Shown here piece by piece: positions 16,998 through 25,982 of a stretch of 64,000 nucleotides of DNA. Within the stretch, counting starts at the first letter, position 1; each line of letters begins with the position of its first letter. Position numbers and translations under genes: made by a program. The notes under the pieces were generated by a model. That model had not been told where the DNA came from, ran no database searches, and saw only the letters and a list, made by a program, of their open reading frames with translations. Source of the stretch: Streptomyces lycii (lineage in GTDB: Bacteria > Actinomycetota > Actinomycetes > Streptomycetales > Streptomycetaceae); contig NZ_WHPN01000301.1 in assembly GCF_009735685.1 (NCBI RefSeq), positions 42,277-106,276 on the forward strand, read 5' to 3'.

Positions 16998-19450
16998 AGG
17001 GACTCCTTGAACTCGGGGAGGTCGCGGGCCGTTTCGCAGGCGTACAGCAGCACCCCGGCCGACCAGGCGTGGGAGAGCGTGAGCAGCATGCCCTTCGCCT
17101 GGAAGCAGTCGGTCTGGTAGAAGCGCTCGCTGACCATGCCGCGGTAGGCGTTGAAGTCACCGTCCGCGCGGGCGACGAACTGCCGGAAGCAGTCCAGGTT
17201 CTCCCGCGCGGAGCGCAGGTAGTACGGGTCGCCGAGATGGCGGGCCAGTCGCACCGTCTCGGGCAGGCAGATCAGGCCGAAGGCGTGCAGGTGCTGGTTG
17301 GAGGGCGACGCCTGGTCGCCGCCGCGGGTGCGGAAGCCGTAGCGGCCGAGCAGGGTGTGCGGGCCGAAGGTGACGTCGTAGGTGTAGCGGAACGTGAGCA
17401 TCCAGTCCGCGGCGCGGCGGGCGAGAGCGGCCCAGCGGGGATCGCCGGGGTCGGCCTCGTGCAGCAGGGTGTAGGCGATGACGGCGTTGTAGCCGTCCTC
17501 CGAGGTCGGGGCGAGCGAGACGTCCTCGGGCGCGCCGCACAGGAACTCGGCGTGCACGTCGGCGGCGTAGGCGGCGCCCGCTCGCCGGGCCGCGGCCAGC
17601 AGCTCCGGGGCGTCGAAGGCCGCGGCGGCCTCGGTCAGCGGCGCGATCCAGGCGAGCCCCGCCGCGCCCAGGTGGGACAGCGGGGCACCGGTGTCGCTGT
17701 GGTGGGCGGCGGCGGGCCTGCCGTCCTCGGGTCGCTGCCCGGCGACCGCGACGGCGAGGTTGGAGCGCACGGCCCGCTCCCAGGCGGGATGGTCGTGGCC
17801 GCGGGACCGCTCGGCGCGCAGGGCGCGCAGCAGGAACAGCGTGGCGTCTCCGAGGGTGCGCGCGTGCAGCCGGTGCGGGTCGGGGGTCCAGCCCGCGGTC
17901 CAGCCGCGCCGGGCGCCCCACTGGCCCCAGAAGGTGCCGCCGGGCGCGAGATTGCCCGCGATGTGGTCGAGCACGCCGACGGCTGCCTCGGCCCGTGCCC
18001 GGTCGCCGGTGCGGCGGGCGTGCAGCAGCAGGGCGTGCGCGTACGGGGTGCCGCTGACCCAGGACACGTGCATGGCCTGCCGGTCGCCTCGCTCGCCGAG
18101 CGCCTCGCGGTCGAAGGCGGCGGTCTCCAGCAGCACCGGCGGGGCGGGGCGGTAGTGCCAGCGGTGCAGCCCGTGGGCGGCCAGCGCGGCGGTCTCCTCG
18201 ATGCCGGTCCAGGCGGCGGGCACGGCGGGCTCCGGGGTGCGCTCGTGGAGCGCGCGCAGCACGGGGGCGTACGCGTGCGGATCGGCGCCGGTCAGGTGGA
18301 TCGTGAACCGCAGGGTGTGCTCCTCGCCGGGCCGCCAGGTGTGCAGCGGGGTGTCCGGCGGCAGCGGGGTCGCCGAGCCGTAGTAGCCGACGGGCTCCTC
18401 GCGGTACGGGGCGTGCAGGCGCAGCGCCGGGCGGTCGCCGGGCAGCAGGGCGAAGCCGACGCCCTGCTGGCCGAGTCCGCCGGTCTCCGCCAGGGAGAGC
18501 GCGGCGCCGCCGAGGCGGTCACGGGCGAAGACGGCGGGGGTGGCGCAGCGGTCGGCGCGGAAGGACCAGGCGTCGGCGACCATGCAGCCGGGGTCGTGGG
18601 CGCCGCGCTGGTAGCGCGGATAGGGGCGCTCGCACTCGGGCAGCCGGTTCTGTCCGTAGAACACGCCGGGGATCAGCCAGCCGGGGTCGTCGGTGGGGCC
18701 GAGGCGCAGTTCGACCCGCAGCCCGGCGGAGACGGCGGTGGGCTCCTCCGGCGGGGCCGCGGTGCGGCGCACGGTGAGCACGGCCTCGCGCCGCAGCGTG
18801 TCCCCGCCGGGTGCGGCCGCCGGCCGCGGCCCGTGGGCGTCCCCGGGGCCGGGGAACTCAGGGGTGTCTCGGCCGGGGGCGGTGTCCGCCCGGGTGCCGT
18901 GCCCGCCGGTCGAGGGGCCGGTGCCGTCGTGCTCCGGGGTGTGCCCGGGAGCAGGCCGGGAGGCGTCCGCGGCCGGGGCTTCTCCGGGCGTGTCGGCCAC
19001 GGGCGGACCCAGCCGCAGTTCCACCGAGAAGCCGTGCGCCGAGCCGCGCAGTTCGATGCCGCCGTCCGCCCCCCGTACGTGCGTCTCGGCCGGGATCGGC
19101 AGACAGGCCCCGTCGGCAAGGATGACGGCGGCGGCGTACGGCAGCAGCACCTCGCCCGCCGCGCCGTCGCGCAGCAGCACACAGCCCGGCGGCGCGGCGC
19201 CAGGAGGTGCGTCGGGGCCGCGACCGGCCTCGGAGCAGCGACCGGGGACGGGACCGTGACCGGCCCCGGAGCCGTGGCCGGGAACAGCGCCGTCACCCGG
19301 GGAGCCCGACGCGTCCGCCGGAGCCGATGGAGCCGATGCAGCCGCCGGGGCCGATGCAGCCGCCGGGGCCGGTGGGGTGCGCGGGCGGGGGACGACCGGG
19401 GCTCCGGCGGGCAGGGCCGCGGCCGGGAGGTCAGCCGAGTTGGCGGGCAC
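16994..19450 (-). CDS. unassigned glycosidase-like protein with (alpha/alpha) hairpin domain
   Basis: I do not recognise a named family for this 818-residue protein. After a Pro/Ala-rich N-terminus come two beta-rich segments ('VLLRDGAAGEVLLPY', 'GIELRGSAHGFSVELRLGPP') and motifs such as 'GVFYGQNRLPECERPYPRYQ'. A long helical C-terminal half follows, with repeated Trp/Tyr/His-rich helices ('TFWGQWGARRGWTAGW', 'SPSNQHLHAFGLICLPE') like six-hairpin glycosidases and lyases. No signal peptide is visible. GTG at 19450, 20 bases inside the end of the beta-mannosidase gene and with GGAAGGA upstream, is the best start; its stop overlaps the GH1 start. The position among four glycosidases suggests a carbohydrate-active enzyme. 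Confidence 0.68.
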   Translation of the reverse strand: MPANSADLPAAALPAGAPVVPRPRTPPAPAAASAPAAASAPSAPADASGSPGDGAVPGHGSGAGHGPVPGRCSEAGRGPDAPPGAAPPGCVLLRDGAAGEVLLPYAAAVILADGACLPIPAETHVRGADGGIELRGSAHGFSVELRLGPPVADTPGEAPAADASRPAPGHTPEHDGTGPSTGGHGTRADTAPGRDTPEFPGPGDAHGPRPAAAPGGDTLRREAVLTVRRTAAPPEEPTAVSAGLRVELRLGPTDDPGWLIPGVFYGQNRLPECERPYPRYQRGAHDPGCMVADAWSFRADRCATPAVFARDRLGGAALSLAETGGLGQQGVGFALLPGDRPALRLHAPYREEPVGYYGSATPLPPDTPLHTWRPGEEHTLRFTIHLTGADPHAYAPVLRALHERTPEPAVPAAWTGIEETAALAAHGLHRWHYRPAPPVLLETAAFDREALGERGDRQAMHVSWVSGTPYAHALLLHARRTGDRARAEAAVGVLDHIAGNLAPGGTFWGQWGARRGWTAGWTPDPHRLHARTLGDATLFLLRALRAERSRGHDHPAWERAVRSNLAVAVAGQRPEDGRPAAAHHSDTGAPLSHLGAAGLAWIAPLTEAAAAFDAPELLAAARRAGAAYAADVHAEFLCGAPEDVSLAPTSEDGYNAVIAYTLLHEADPGDPRWAALARRAADWMLTFRYTYDVTFGPHTLLGRYGFRTRGGDQASPSNQHLHAFGLICLPETVRLARHLGDPYYLRSARENLDCFRQFVARADGDFNAYRGMVSERFYQTDCFQAKGMLLTLSHAWSAGVLLYACETARDLPEFKESL
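19327..19372 (-). repeat. 18-bp repeat in the hairpin-protein gene
   Basis: CCGATGCAGCCGCCGGGG recurs, encoding Ala/Pro-rich sequence near the N-terminus. Confidence 0.65.
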
Positions 19451-22037
19451 GGACGTTCCATCCTTCCAGCAGTACGGTGCGCGGCTCCGGCGGTGCGGCA
19501 CGCCAGTCCACGGGGACCAGCGCACGCTCGCCGGGCAGCAGGTCGAGCATGTTGTCGCCGAACGCGGCCCAGCCGGGCGCTTCGTACGGGCGGGCGTCGG
19601 TGAGGTACAGGCCGAGTGCCGCCGGGCCGCCGGTGTGACGCAGCTCCACCGAGTCCGTCCCGGGCCCGGTGCGGGTCTCGATCCGTGCCTCGCCGAGATC
19701 CAGCAGGGGCGCCAGATCCGCCGTCGTGGTGTGCAGATAACGGTTGTCGGCGAGGAGCGTGCCGTCCGGGCCGCGCAGCGCCAGGTCGAGGACGAACAGG
19801 CCGTCGGCCGGGGCGGGCAGCGGCACCCGCCACTCCCCCGCCCGGACGGCCGGTACGGAGTTGTGCGGGCCCGGTCCGGCCGGCTCGCCCGCACCCCGCG
19901 CGGGAAGGACGGTTTCGGCGAAGGGCACGCCGTCCGTGCCCAGCAGCCGGGCGGTCACCGTGCCGCCGCCGGCCGTGGGACGGTCCTGCTGCCAGGACCA
20001 GAGTCCGGCCCGGAAGGTGCTCTCCCCGGCCCACACCTGGGTGGCGAACCGGGCGCACACGTGCCGCGGCCGGTAGGCGCGCCGCACCCCGTGGTAGGCG
20101 GGCTTCGGGTCGCCCCGGTGGTCGACCGCGCTGGTGCACCAGGCGTTGGGGAAGGGCTCGTTGAACTGCCAGGGCACCGTGCCGCTGCTGCGGGGCGCGC
20201 GCCGCAGGTTGGCCTCCACGGCGTAGCGCAGCCCGTCGTACTGGAGTTGCCGGCTCGCGCGGCGCACCGCGTCCGGGCCGGCCGGGCCGATCCGGTCGCC
20301 GAAGGCCGTGCACACCAGCGGTGTGTTGTTCCACCAGGCGCCGAGATGTTCCAGGACCGGGTTGTCGCGGCCGGTGGGGGTGCGGTCGTCCGGCGGGACG
20401 ACGGCCTCCCAGGTGCGGCGGTTGGCCATGCCCTCCACGCCGAACTCGCTGTGCAGCAGGCAGGTCCCGGCGTCGTAGAGGCGCTGCTGCCCGCCGTGGC
20501 CCTGGTGTTCCCAGGGGCCGTGCACGTCGTGCTGCCCGTCGGGGTCGGCGGCGACGATGTCGGCCCGGTTGAGGAACGCCGGGCCGGAGGGCGATCCGGG
20601 GAGCCAGGCCCGGTCCGGGTCGAGTTCGGCGACGACGTCCGCGAGCACCTTGATCACCGGGGAGTCGTCCTCGGCGAGGGGGCGGGCGGCAGCCGTGTCG
20701 TGCAGTTCGTTGCCGGGGCTCCACACGGCGAGCGAGGGATGGTGGCGCAGCGCGGGGACGATCGCGCGGGCCTCCCGTTCCATCAGGGCGAGGTACTCCG
20801 CGTCGGCCGCCGGCACGCTGTCGATGCCGGAGCTGGACAGCGCGAACTCCTGCCAGACCAGCAGTCCCAGCCGGTCGCAGGCGCGGTGGAAGTCCTCGGA
20901 CTCGATCAGCCCGCCGCCCCAGACCCGCACCAGGTTGACGTGCGCGTCGGCGGCCAGCCGCAGCAGGTGGTCCAGTTTCCGCGGCCGGGGCACGCCGTGC
21001 CGGGCGTCCATGGGCACCCAGTTCCAGCCCTTGGCGTACAGCCGGCGGCCGTTGACGCACAGGGTGTACGGCAGCGCCCCCGGCGGTGCCCCGGGGTTCG
21101 GTACCAGCCGCACCCGCCGGAAGCCCGTCTCCACCGTCCGGACGCCCGCCGGCCGGCCGGCGGCGTCCTCCAGGGTGGTGACGACCGTGTAGAGGGGCTG
21201 TGCGCCGTGGCCGTTCGGCCACCACAGCCGGGGCCGGTCCACGGCGAGTTCCAGTGCGGCGGAGTCCGCGCCCGCGGGGACACCGGTGGAGCCGCGGGCG
21301 ACCACGGTGCCGTCGCCGGGCGCGCGGACCTCGGCGCGCAGGGTCCCCGGTTCGCCGGCCTCCAGCACGGCTTCCACCGTGATCCGCCCCGTGCGGCCGC
21401 CGGGGTCCGGGAGCGCGCCGGTGCGGGCCCCGGCCAGCCGCAGCGGGCCGGAGACCTCCAGGGTGACCGGCTTCCAGATGCCCTGGTGCACCATGCGCGG
21501 GCAGAAGTCCCAGCCGTACGTCATCCGGCTCTTGTGCGTACGGACCCGGTCGGTCCGCCCCACCTGGGGCTCGCCCGGCGGGGTGGGGTGCACGGCGACG
21601 GCCAGCAGATGACTGCCGCCGTCCGCCAGCTCCGCGGTGACGTCGACCTCGAAGGGCGTGAACATCCCCGCGTGCCGCGCCACTTCCCTGCCGTCGACCA
21701 GCACCGTCGCCTCGTGGTCGACGCCTTCGAAGCGCAGCACCGCCCGCCGGCCGGGCGCCGGGGGCCCGGCGGTGAGGGTCCGCCGGTACAGCCAGGTGCG
21801 CTGCGGCACCCACTCGGCGGCCAGTGAGCCGGTGCCCCGGTACGGGTCGGGCACCAGCCCGGCACGGTGCAGGTCGTCCAGCACCGTGCCGGGCACCCGG
21901 GCCCGCGTCCAGCCGGGTTCGTCCTCCGGCCGGCCGGGTCCGCAGAGCCAGCGCCAGGTGTCGCCGAGGCAGCCGCGCAACTGCCAGCCGGAGTCGAGCC
22001 GGGCCGGGGCCCGGCCGGGATGATGCTCCGGGCTCAT
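19431..22037 (-). CDS. GH2 beta-mannosidase
   Basis: The 868-residue enzyme removes beta-linked mannose from non-reducing ends. The jelly-roll domain begins at 'GWQLRGCLGDTWRW' and is followed by an Ig-like sandwich. In the barrel, 'NLVRVWGGGLIESEDFH' is a typical beta-mannosidase signature; the acid/base Glu is in 'WSPGNEL' near residue 440 and the nucleophile Glu in 'LLHSEFG' near 530. No signal peptide is present, so it is cytosolic. ATG at 22037 overlaps the alpha-mannosidase stop (ATGA). Together with the GH38 gene it can take apart alpha- then beta-mannosidic linkages, as in N-glycan cores or mannans. Confidence 0.92.
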   Translation of the reverse strand: MSPEHHPGRAPARLDSGWQLRGCLGDTWRWLCGPGRPEDEPGWTRARVPGTVLDDLHRAGLVPDPYRGTGSLAAEWVPQRTWLYRRTLTAGPPAPGRRAVLRFEGVDHEATVLVDGREVARHAGMFTPFEVDVTAELADGGSHLLAVAVHPTPPGEPQVGRTDRVRTHKSRMTYGWDFCPRMVHQGIWKPVTLEVSGPLRLAGARTGALPDPGGRTGRITVEAVLEAGEPGTLRAEVRAPGDGTVVARGSTGVPAGADSAALELAVDRPRLWWPNGHGAQPLYTVVTTLEDAAGRPAGVRTVETGFRRVRLVPNPGAPPGALPYTLCVNGRRLYAKGWNWVPMDARHGVPRPRKLDHLLRLAADAHVNLVRVWGGGLIESEDFHRACDRLGLLVWQEFALSSSGIDSVPAADAEYLALMEREARAIVPALRHHPSLAVWSPGNELHDTAAARPLAEDDSPVIKVLADVVAELDPDRAWLPGSPSGPAFLNRADIVAADPDGQHDVHGPWEHQGHGGQQRLYDAGTCLLHSEFGVEGMANRRTWEAVVPPDDRTPTGRDNPVLEHLGAWWNNTPLVCTAFGDRIGPAGPDAVRRASRQLQYDGLRYAVEANLRRAPRSSGTVPWQFNEPFPNAWCTSAVDHRGDPKPAYHGVRRAYRPRHVCARFATQVWAGESTFRAGLWSWQQDRPTAGGGTVTARLLGTDGVPFAETVLPARGAGEPAGPGPHNSVPAVRAGEWRVPLPAPADGLFVLDLALRGPDGTLLADNRYLHTTTADLAPLLDLGEARIETRTGPGTDSVELRHTGGPAALGLYLTDARPYEAPGWAAFGDNMLDLLPGERALVPVDWRAAPPEPRTVLLEGWNVRARQLG

Positions 22038-24991
22038 GCCCCGCCGGTCCTCTCCCCGCCGGGCGTCCCGCCGGTCCTCTCCCCGCCGGGCGCTTCCGCG
22101 GCAGGTGTCTCCCCGCCGGGCGTCTCCCGGGCGGCCCCTCCCCGGGCTCCCTTGCCCCGTACGGTGCGTCCCCGGTCCGCGCGCTTCCGCCCCGCCTGCT
22201 CGGGGACCCTCGGCTCGGGGACCCTCGGTTCGGGAACCGTCGGCTCCGGGTCCGTGGCGCCCGTAACCCGGCCGTTCGACGCCCTGCCGTCGGGGCGGGT
22301 GCCGGTGCCGCCGGGCCGGGTGCCCTCGGGCCGGGTGGCGGAGGGGCGGGAGTCGCCGGGGCCCGAGCCGTCAGGGCCGGTTCCCTCCGGGCCGCCCTCC
22401 GGACCGGAGGCACCGGCGCCGGTGCCCTCCGCGCCCGAGCGCTCCGGACGGGCGCGTTCCAGCAGGTCGGTCTCCACGACCGGTCGCCGCGCGTCGGCGG
22501 GCACCCGGAACGTCTTGATCTCGCACGGCCCGAACTCGCTCTCGATCACCCGGCCGCCGAGCGCGGGCAGCGCGATCCGGGCCCGCGCCGGACGCCCGGC
22601 GGACTCGTACGCCCGCACGACGACGTCCCCGCCGCCGTCCTCGTCGCCCTTGAGCACGGTGACCAGCACACTCGACCCGCCGTCGTCGGCGTGCGAGGCC
22701 CGCTGCGCGAGCGGCCCGTCGTGGAACGTCTCCAGCAGCGCGAACGCGGGCTGGTTGAACTCCGCCGCGCGGCGCACCGGATCGGCGGCCCGCCAGTCGC
22801 CGCCGTGCGGCAGCAGCAGCAACCGGAAGTCCTGGCGGCCCTGGTCGAGGTAGTCGTAGATGCCGTCCGGGTCCAACTGGTGGGGTTCGTGCCAGGCGTA
22901 GGCGGGGCTGCGCAGCGCCGTGACACCGATGTCGCCACCGGTCACGTCGTGCCCGTACTTGCTGTCGTTGACGACGGTCAGCCCGGCGGGCCGGCCACCC
23001 GGCAGGGTGCCGGTGACGTCCACCCAGGCCTGCGCGGGCTCCTCGGTGCCGTCGGGTGTGCGTTCCAGGTGGCCGTACGGGATCTCGTGGGTGGCGGTGG
23101 TGCCGGTCAGCGCCGTGGGGAAGCGCAGCTTGAGCAGCTTCAGCTGCTCGTGCCAGTCGACGGTGACGCGGATCTCCACCTGCCGGGAGCCCGCGGACAG
23201 CAGGAACTCCTCGACCAGAGTGGAACGCCCGTACGCCGACTCGACGCGCAGCGCGGCCCGCACCGGGCCCTGTTCGGTCACGCGTATCCGCCGCGGGCGG
23301 AACGAGCCGACGGCCTTGTCGTAGGCGCGGATCCGGTGGCCCCAGGTGTCGGACGGATCGTCGACGACCACGGCGTGCGGCCCGGGCCGCTCCGGCATCA
23401 GCTCGGCGCCGGTGTCCTTGTCGAGGAGCGAGCCGAGCCGGCCGGTCCCCGGATCGACGGTGAGCCGCAGGTGCTCGTTCTCCAGGGTGGTGCCGGCCGC
23501 GGCCACCGGGCCTGTCTCCGGCCGGTCCCCGGGAGCGGCCGTCCCCGGCAGCAGGTGGTACACGCGGTGGCCCAGCGGGGGCACGGCCGCACGGAAGGCG
23601 ACACGGCCGCGGCTGCCGTTCAGGGTGGCCTCCGAGCGGATCCGCTGGAGCGGCACGGGCGTGCCCTCGTCGTCGGCCAGCCGGGAGACGGCCGCGCGGC
23701 CGTACTCGGCCTCGACGTCGGTGTGCAGCTCCCAGGGGTGCGGATTGAAGACGACGAGCGGCATCGTCTCCTCGCGCAGCGGGATGTCGATACGGCGCGC
23801 GACGGCCTGCACCGAGCGGTTGAAGACATCGGCGGCCAGCGAGCGGGCCCGCCCGTAGTCGTCGCGGGCGTCCTCGTAGGCGGAGCGGATCGAGGTGCCG
23901 GCGAGGATGTCGTGGAACTGGTTGAACAGCACCAGCTTCCATGCCTCGGTCAGCTCCCGCAGCGGCTGCTCCTCGCCCGCGACCGCCGCGGCGACCACGG
24001 CCCACTTCTCCGCGCGCTGGAGCTCGTTCTCGGCACGCCGGTTCCACGCCTTGATGCCGGAGTGCGCCGAGTAGCAGCCCGGGCCGTGGTGCTGGAGTTC
24101 GCCCGCGTGTACGGGGATGTCCGCGCGGTCACGGACCCGGGCGAGGAACGCCTCGGGGTGGCTGAGGGTGAGCCGGGGCAGCCCGCCGAGCGCCTCCAGC
24201 CGGCGGACGCTGTCCAGGTTGGCCTTCGTGGGGCCGCCGCCGTGGTTGCCGACGCCGTAGAAGACCATCAGCTCCGGCTCGTCCGGCGGCATGACCGCGA
24301 GCGCCTTGTCGAGATGGCCTCCGATGTCCTGGCCCGCGCTGCCGTACTCGTGCGGCAGCCGGTAGGCGATCACCCGGGAGCCGTCCGGGGACTGCCAGTG
24401 GAAGAACTGGCCGGGCAGCGCCTGCTCGTGCGGGCCCGGCCGGAGGAAGACGTAGCCCTCCAGGCCGGACTTGCTCAGCAGCTGGGGCAGCATCGCGTTG
24501 TGCCCGAACGGGTCGAGGTTCGAGCCGACGGTGGCCGCCGCGCCGAACTTCTCCAGCAGATAACGCTGGCCGTACAGCGCCTGGCGTACGAAGGACTCGC
24601 CGGACGGGATGTTGCAGTCCGGCTCGATCCACCAGCCGCCGATGTTCTTCCAGCGGCCCTCGGCGACGCGCTTGCGAATGGTCTCGAACAGCTGCGGATC
24701 GTGCCGTTCGACCCACTCCAGATACATCACGGAGTCGCAGGTGAACACGGCCTCGGGGTACTCCTCCAGGCGGTCGGCGGCGGACCGGAACGTCGCGCGG
24801 ACCTCCTGGAGTCCCTCGGGCCAGCGCCACAGCCAGACCGGGTCGATGTGGGCGTTGCCGACCAGGTGCAGGGTCCGGTCGCGGGAGCCGGGGGCGGGGA
24901 CGCCGCGGGAGGGCGGGACGGTGCCGGCGGGGGCGGTGCCGGCGGGCCGGTCGTCGGCGTCCGGGCGGCTCTGGGGCTTCCTGTGGGTCAT
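22034..24991 (-). CDS. GH38 alpha-mannosidase
   Basis: This 985-residue enzyme hydrolyses alpha-mannosides by a zinc-dependent retaining mechanism. Zinc ligands are in 'GNAHIDPVWLW' (H48, D50) and a His in 'FNQFHDILAGTS'. The nucleophile Asp is in 'SNLDPFGHNAML' near residue 160. The C-terminal half carries the usual beta domains ('VVFNPHPWELHTDVEA', 'EIRVTVDWHEQLKLLK'). A tail of about 150 residues made of Pro/Glu/Arg and Gly-Gly-Glu-Arg-Thr repeats is extra. No export signal is present. ATG at 24991 overlaps the SIS gene stop (ATGA). The related B. subtilis-type enzymes act on mannosylglycerate or N-glycan fragments; exact linkage preference is open. Confidence 0.93.
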   Translation of the reverse strand: MTHRKPQSRPDADDRPAGTAPAGTVPPSRGVPAPGSRDRTLHLVGNAHIDPVWLWRWPEGLQEVRATFRSAADRLEEYPEAVFTCDSVMYLEWVERHDPQLFETIRKRVAEGRWKNIGGWWIEPDCNIPSGESFVRQALYGQRYLLEKFGAAATVGSNLDPFGHNAMLPQLLSKSGLEGYVFLRPGPHEQALPGQFFHWQSPDGSRVIAYRLPHEYGSAGQDIGGHLDKALAVMPPDEPELMVFYGVGNHGGGPTKANLDSVRRLEALGGLPRLTLSHPEAFLARVRDRADIPVHAGELQHHGPGCYSAHSGIKAWNRRAENELQRAEKWAVVAAAVAGEEQPLRELTEAWKLVLFNQFHDILAGTSIRSAYEDARDDYGRARSLAADVFNRSVQAVARRIDIPLREETMPLVVFNPHPWELHTDVEAEYGRAAVSRLADDEGTPVPLQRIRSEATLNGSRGRVAFRAAVPPLGHRVYHLLPGTAAPGDRPETGPVAAAGTTLENEHLRLTVDPGTGRLGSLLDKDTGAELMPERPGPHAVVVDDPSDTWGHRIRAYDKAVGSFRPRRIRVTEQGPVRAALRVESAYGRSTLVEEFLLSAGSRQVEIRVTVDWHEQLKLLKLRFPTALTGTTATHEIPYGHLERTPDGTEEPAQAWVDVTGTLPGGRPAGLTVVNDSKYGHDVTGGDIGVTALRSPAYAWHEPHQLDPDGIYDYLDQGRQDFRLLLLPHGGDWRAADPVRRAAEFNQPAFALLETFHDGPLAQRASHADDGGSSVLVTVLKGDEDGGGDVVVRAYESAGRPARARIALPALGGRVIESEFGPCEIKTFRVPADARRPVVETDLLERARPERSGAEGTGAGASGPEGGPEGTGPDGSGPGDSRPSATRPEGTRPGGTGTRPDGRASNGRVTGATDPEPTVPEPRVPEPRVPEQAGRKRADRGRTVRGKGARGGAARETPGGETPAAEAPGGERTGGTPGGERTGGA
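22040..22250 (-). repeat. 27-bp and 15-bp repeats at the 3' end of the GH38 gene
   Basis: From about 22040 to 22105 a 27-base unit (CCGCCGGTCCTCTCCCCGCC plus 7 bases) encodes GGERTGGTP. At about 22197-22250 a 15-base unit encodes VPEPR. Both keep the frame. Confidence 0.75.
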
Positions 24992-25893
24992 ACCGGGGTC
25001 TCCAGGCGGTCGTGTCCGTTGCTGCCGGTGCTGCTGGTGCTGCCGTTGCTGCCGGTGCTGCTTGTGCTGCCGTTGCTGTTGGTGCTGCTCGTGCTGTCGG
25101 TGCCGCCGGGCGCGCCGGTGTTGTCAGTGGCGGCGGTGTTGTCGGCGGCGGCGGTGCTGTCGTCGCTGTCCGGGGTGCCGGTGCGGTGCTCCTCCGCGCC
25201 CTCGGCCGGTGCGGTCCGCGCCCCGGCGCCGGATCCGGTCCGCGTGCCCGGCTCCGCGCCGGCTCCCCTGTCGGTCTCCGCTGCGACTCCCGCGTCGGTC
25301 TCCGCTGCGACTCCCGCGTCGGTCTCGGCGGCCCAGACGTCCACCCGCTCGCTCAGCAGATGGAGCAGCAGCAGATGCATCTCCTGGATCCGGGCGGTGG
25401 CCGTCGCGGGCACCGCGAGGACGTGGTCGGCGTGCTCGGCTGCCGGCAGCCCGCCCCGGTCGCCACCCGTGAACAGCACGGTCACGGCCCCCGCTTCGCG
25501 CGCCGCCGCCAGCCCGCGCACGACATTGGGCGACCGGCCCGAGGTCGTGAAACCGGCGACCATGTCACCGGGCCGGGCGAGCGCCCGGACCTGGCGGGCG
25601 AACAGGTCCTCGAAGGCGTAGTCGTTGGCGATGCAACTGACCACCGACGGGTCGGTGGTCAGCGAGACCGCGGCGAGCGGGCGGCGTTCGCGCAGATAGC
25701 GGCCGACGAGTTCGGCGGCCAGATGCTGGGCGTCCGCGGCGCTGCCACCGTTGCCGAAGGTGTAGAGACGGCCGTCGCCGGTGTAGACGTCGATGAGGCG
25801 GCGGGCCACCCGGTCGAGTGCGGGCAGCAGTTCCCGGGTGGCTTCGGCGGCGTGCAGATGGCCTTCCAGCTGCCGGGTGAGGGCGTCGTGCAT
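24988..25893 (-). CDS. SIS-domain sugar-phosphate isomerase (GmhA-like)
   Basis: The first 190 residues form a SIS domain of the GmhA/phosphoheptose isomerase type: 'LYTFGNGGSAADAQHLAAEL', 'SCIANDYAFEDLFARQV', 'FTTSGRSPNVV' and the C-terminal 'IQEMHLLLLHLL'. The remaining 110 residues are a low-complexity tail with AAETDAGV and SNGSTSSTG repeats, absent from normal members. In a mannose/GlcNAc locus an aldose-ketose isomerase for an imported, phosphorylated sugar is a reasonable role. I prefer ATG at 25893 (GGAG upstream, start of family homology). A GTG at 25986 would overlap the ROK stop by four bases like the other junctions and add 31 residues, so it cannot be excluded. Confidence 0.87.
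   Translation of the reverse strand: MHDALTRQLEGHLHAAEATRELLPALDRVARRLIDVYTGDGRLYTFGNGGSAADAQHLAAELVGRYLRERRPLAAVSLTTDPSVVSCIANDYAFEDLFARQVRALARPGDMVAGFTTSGRSPNVVRGLAAAREAGAVTVLFTGGDRGGLPAAEHADHVLAVPATATARIQEMHLLLLHLLSERVDVWAAETDAGVAAETDAGVAAETDRGAGAEPGTRTGSGAGARTAPAEGAEEHRTGTPDSDDSTAAADNTAATDNTGAPGGTDSTSSTNSNGSTSSTGSNGSTSSTGSNGHDRLETPV
25018..25330 (-). repeat. 27-bp repeats in the SIS gene tail
   Basis: At 25018-25100 a GTTGCTGCCGGTGCTGCTGG-based 27-base unit encodes SNGSTSSTG. At 25277-25330 another 27-base unit encodes AAETDAGV plus one residue. Confidence 0.8.
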
Positions 25894-25982
25894 CGTACGG
25901 GGGCTCCAGAAGTCGGGGGAGGTGTGGGGACTGTCGCGCCGCGCGCGGCCGGTTCCGGGCGTGGCGGCGCCCGGGGAGGGGC

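Noticed and set aside
21824-25621. 1265-codon plus-strand frame opposite the mannosidase genes
   Set aside because: No recognisable fold, while the minus strand carries GH38 and GH2 catalytic motifs.
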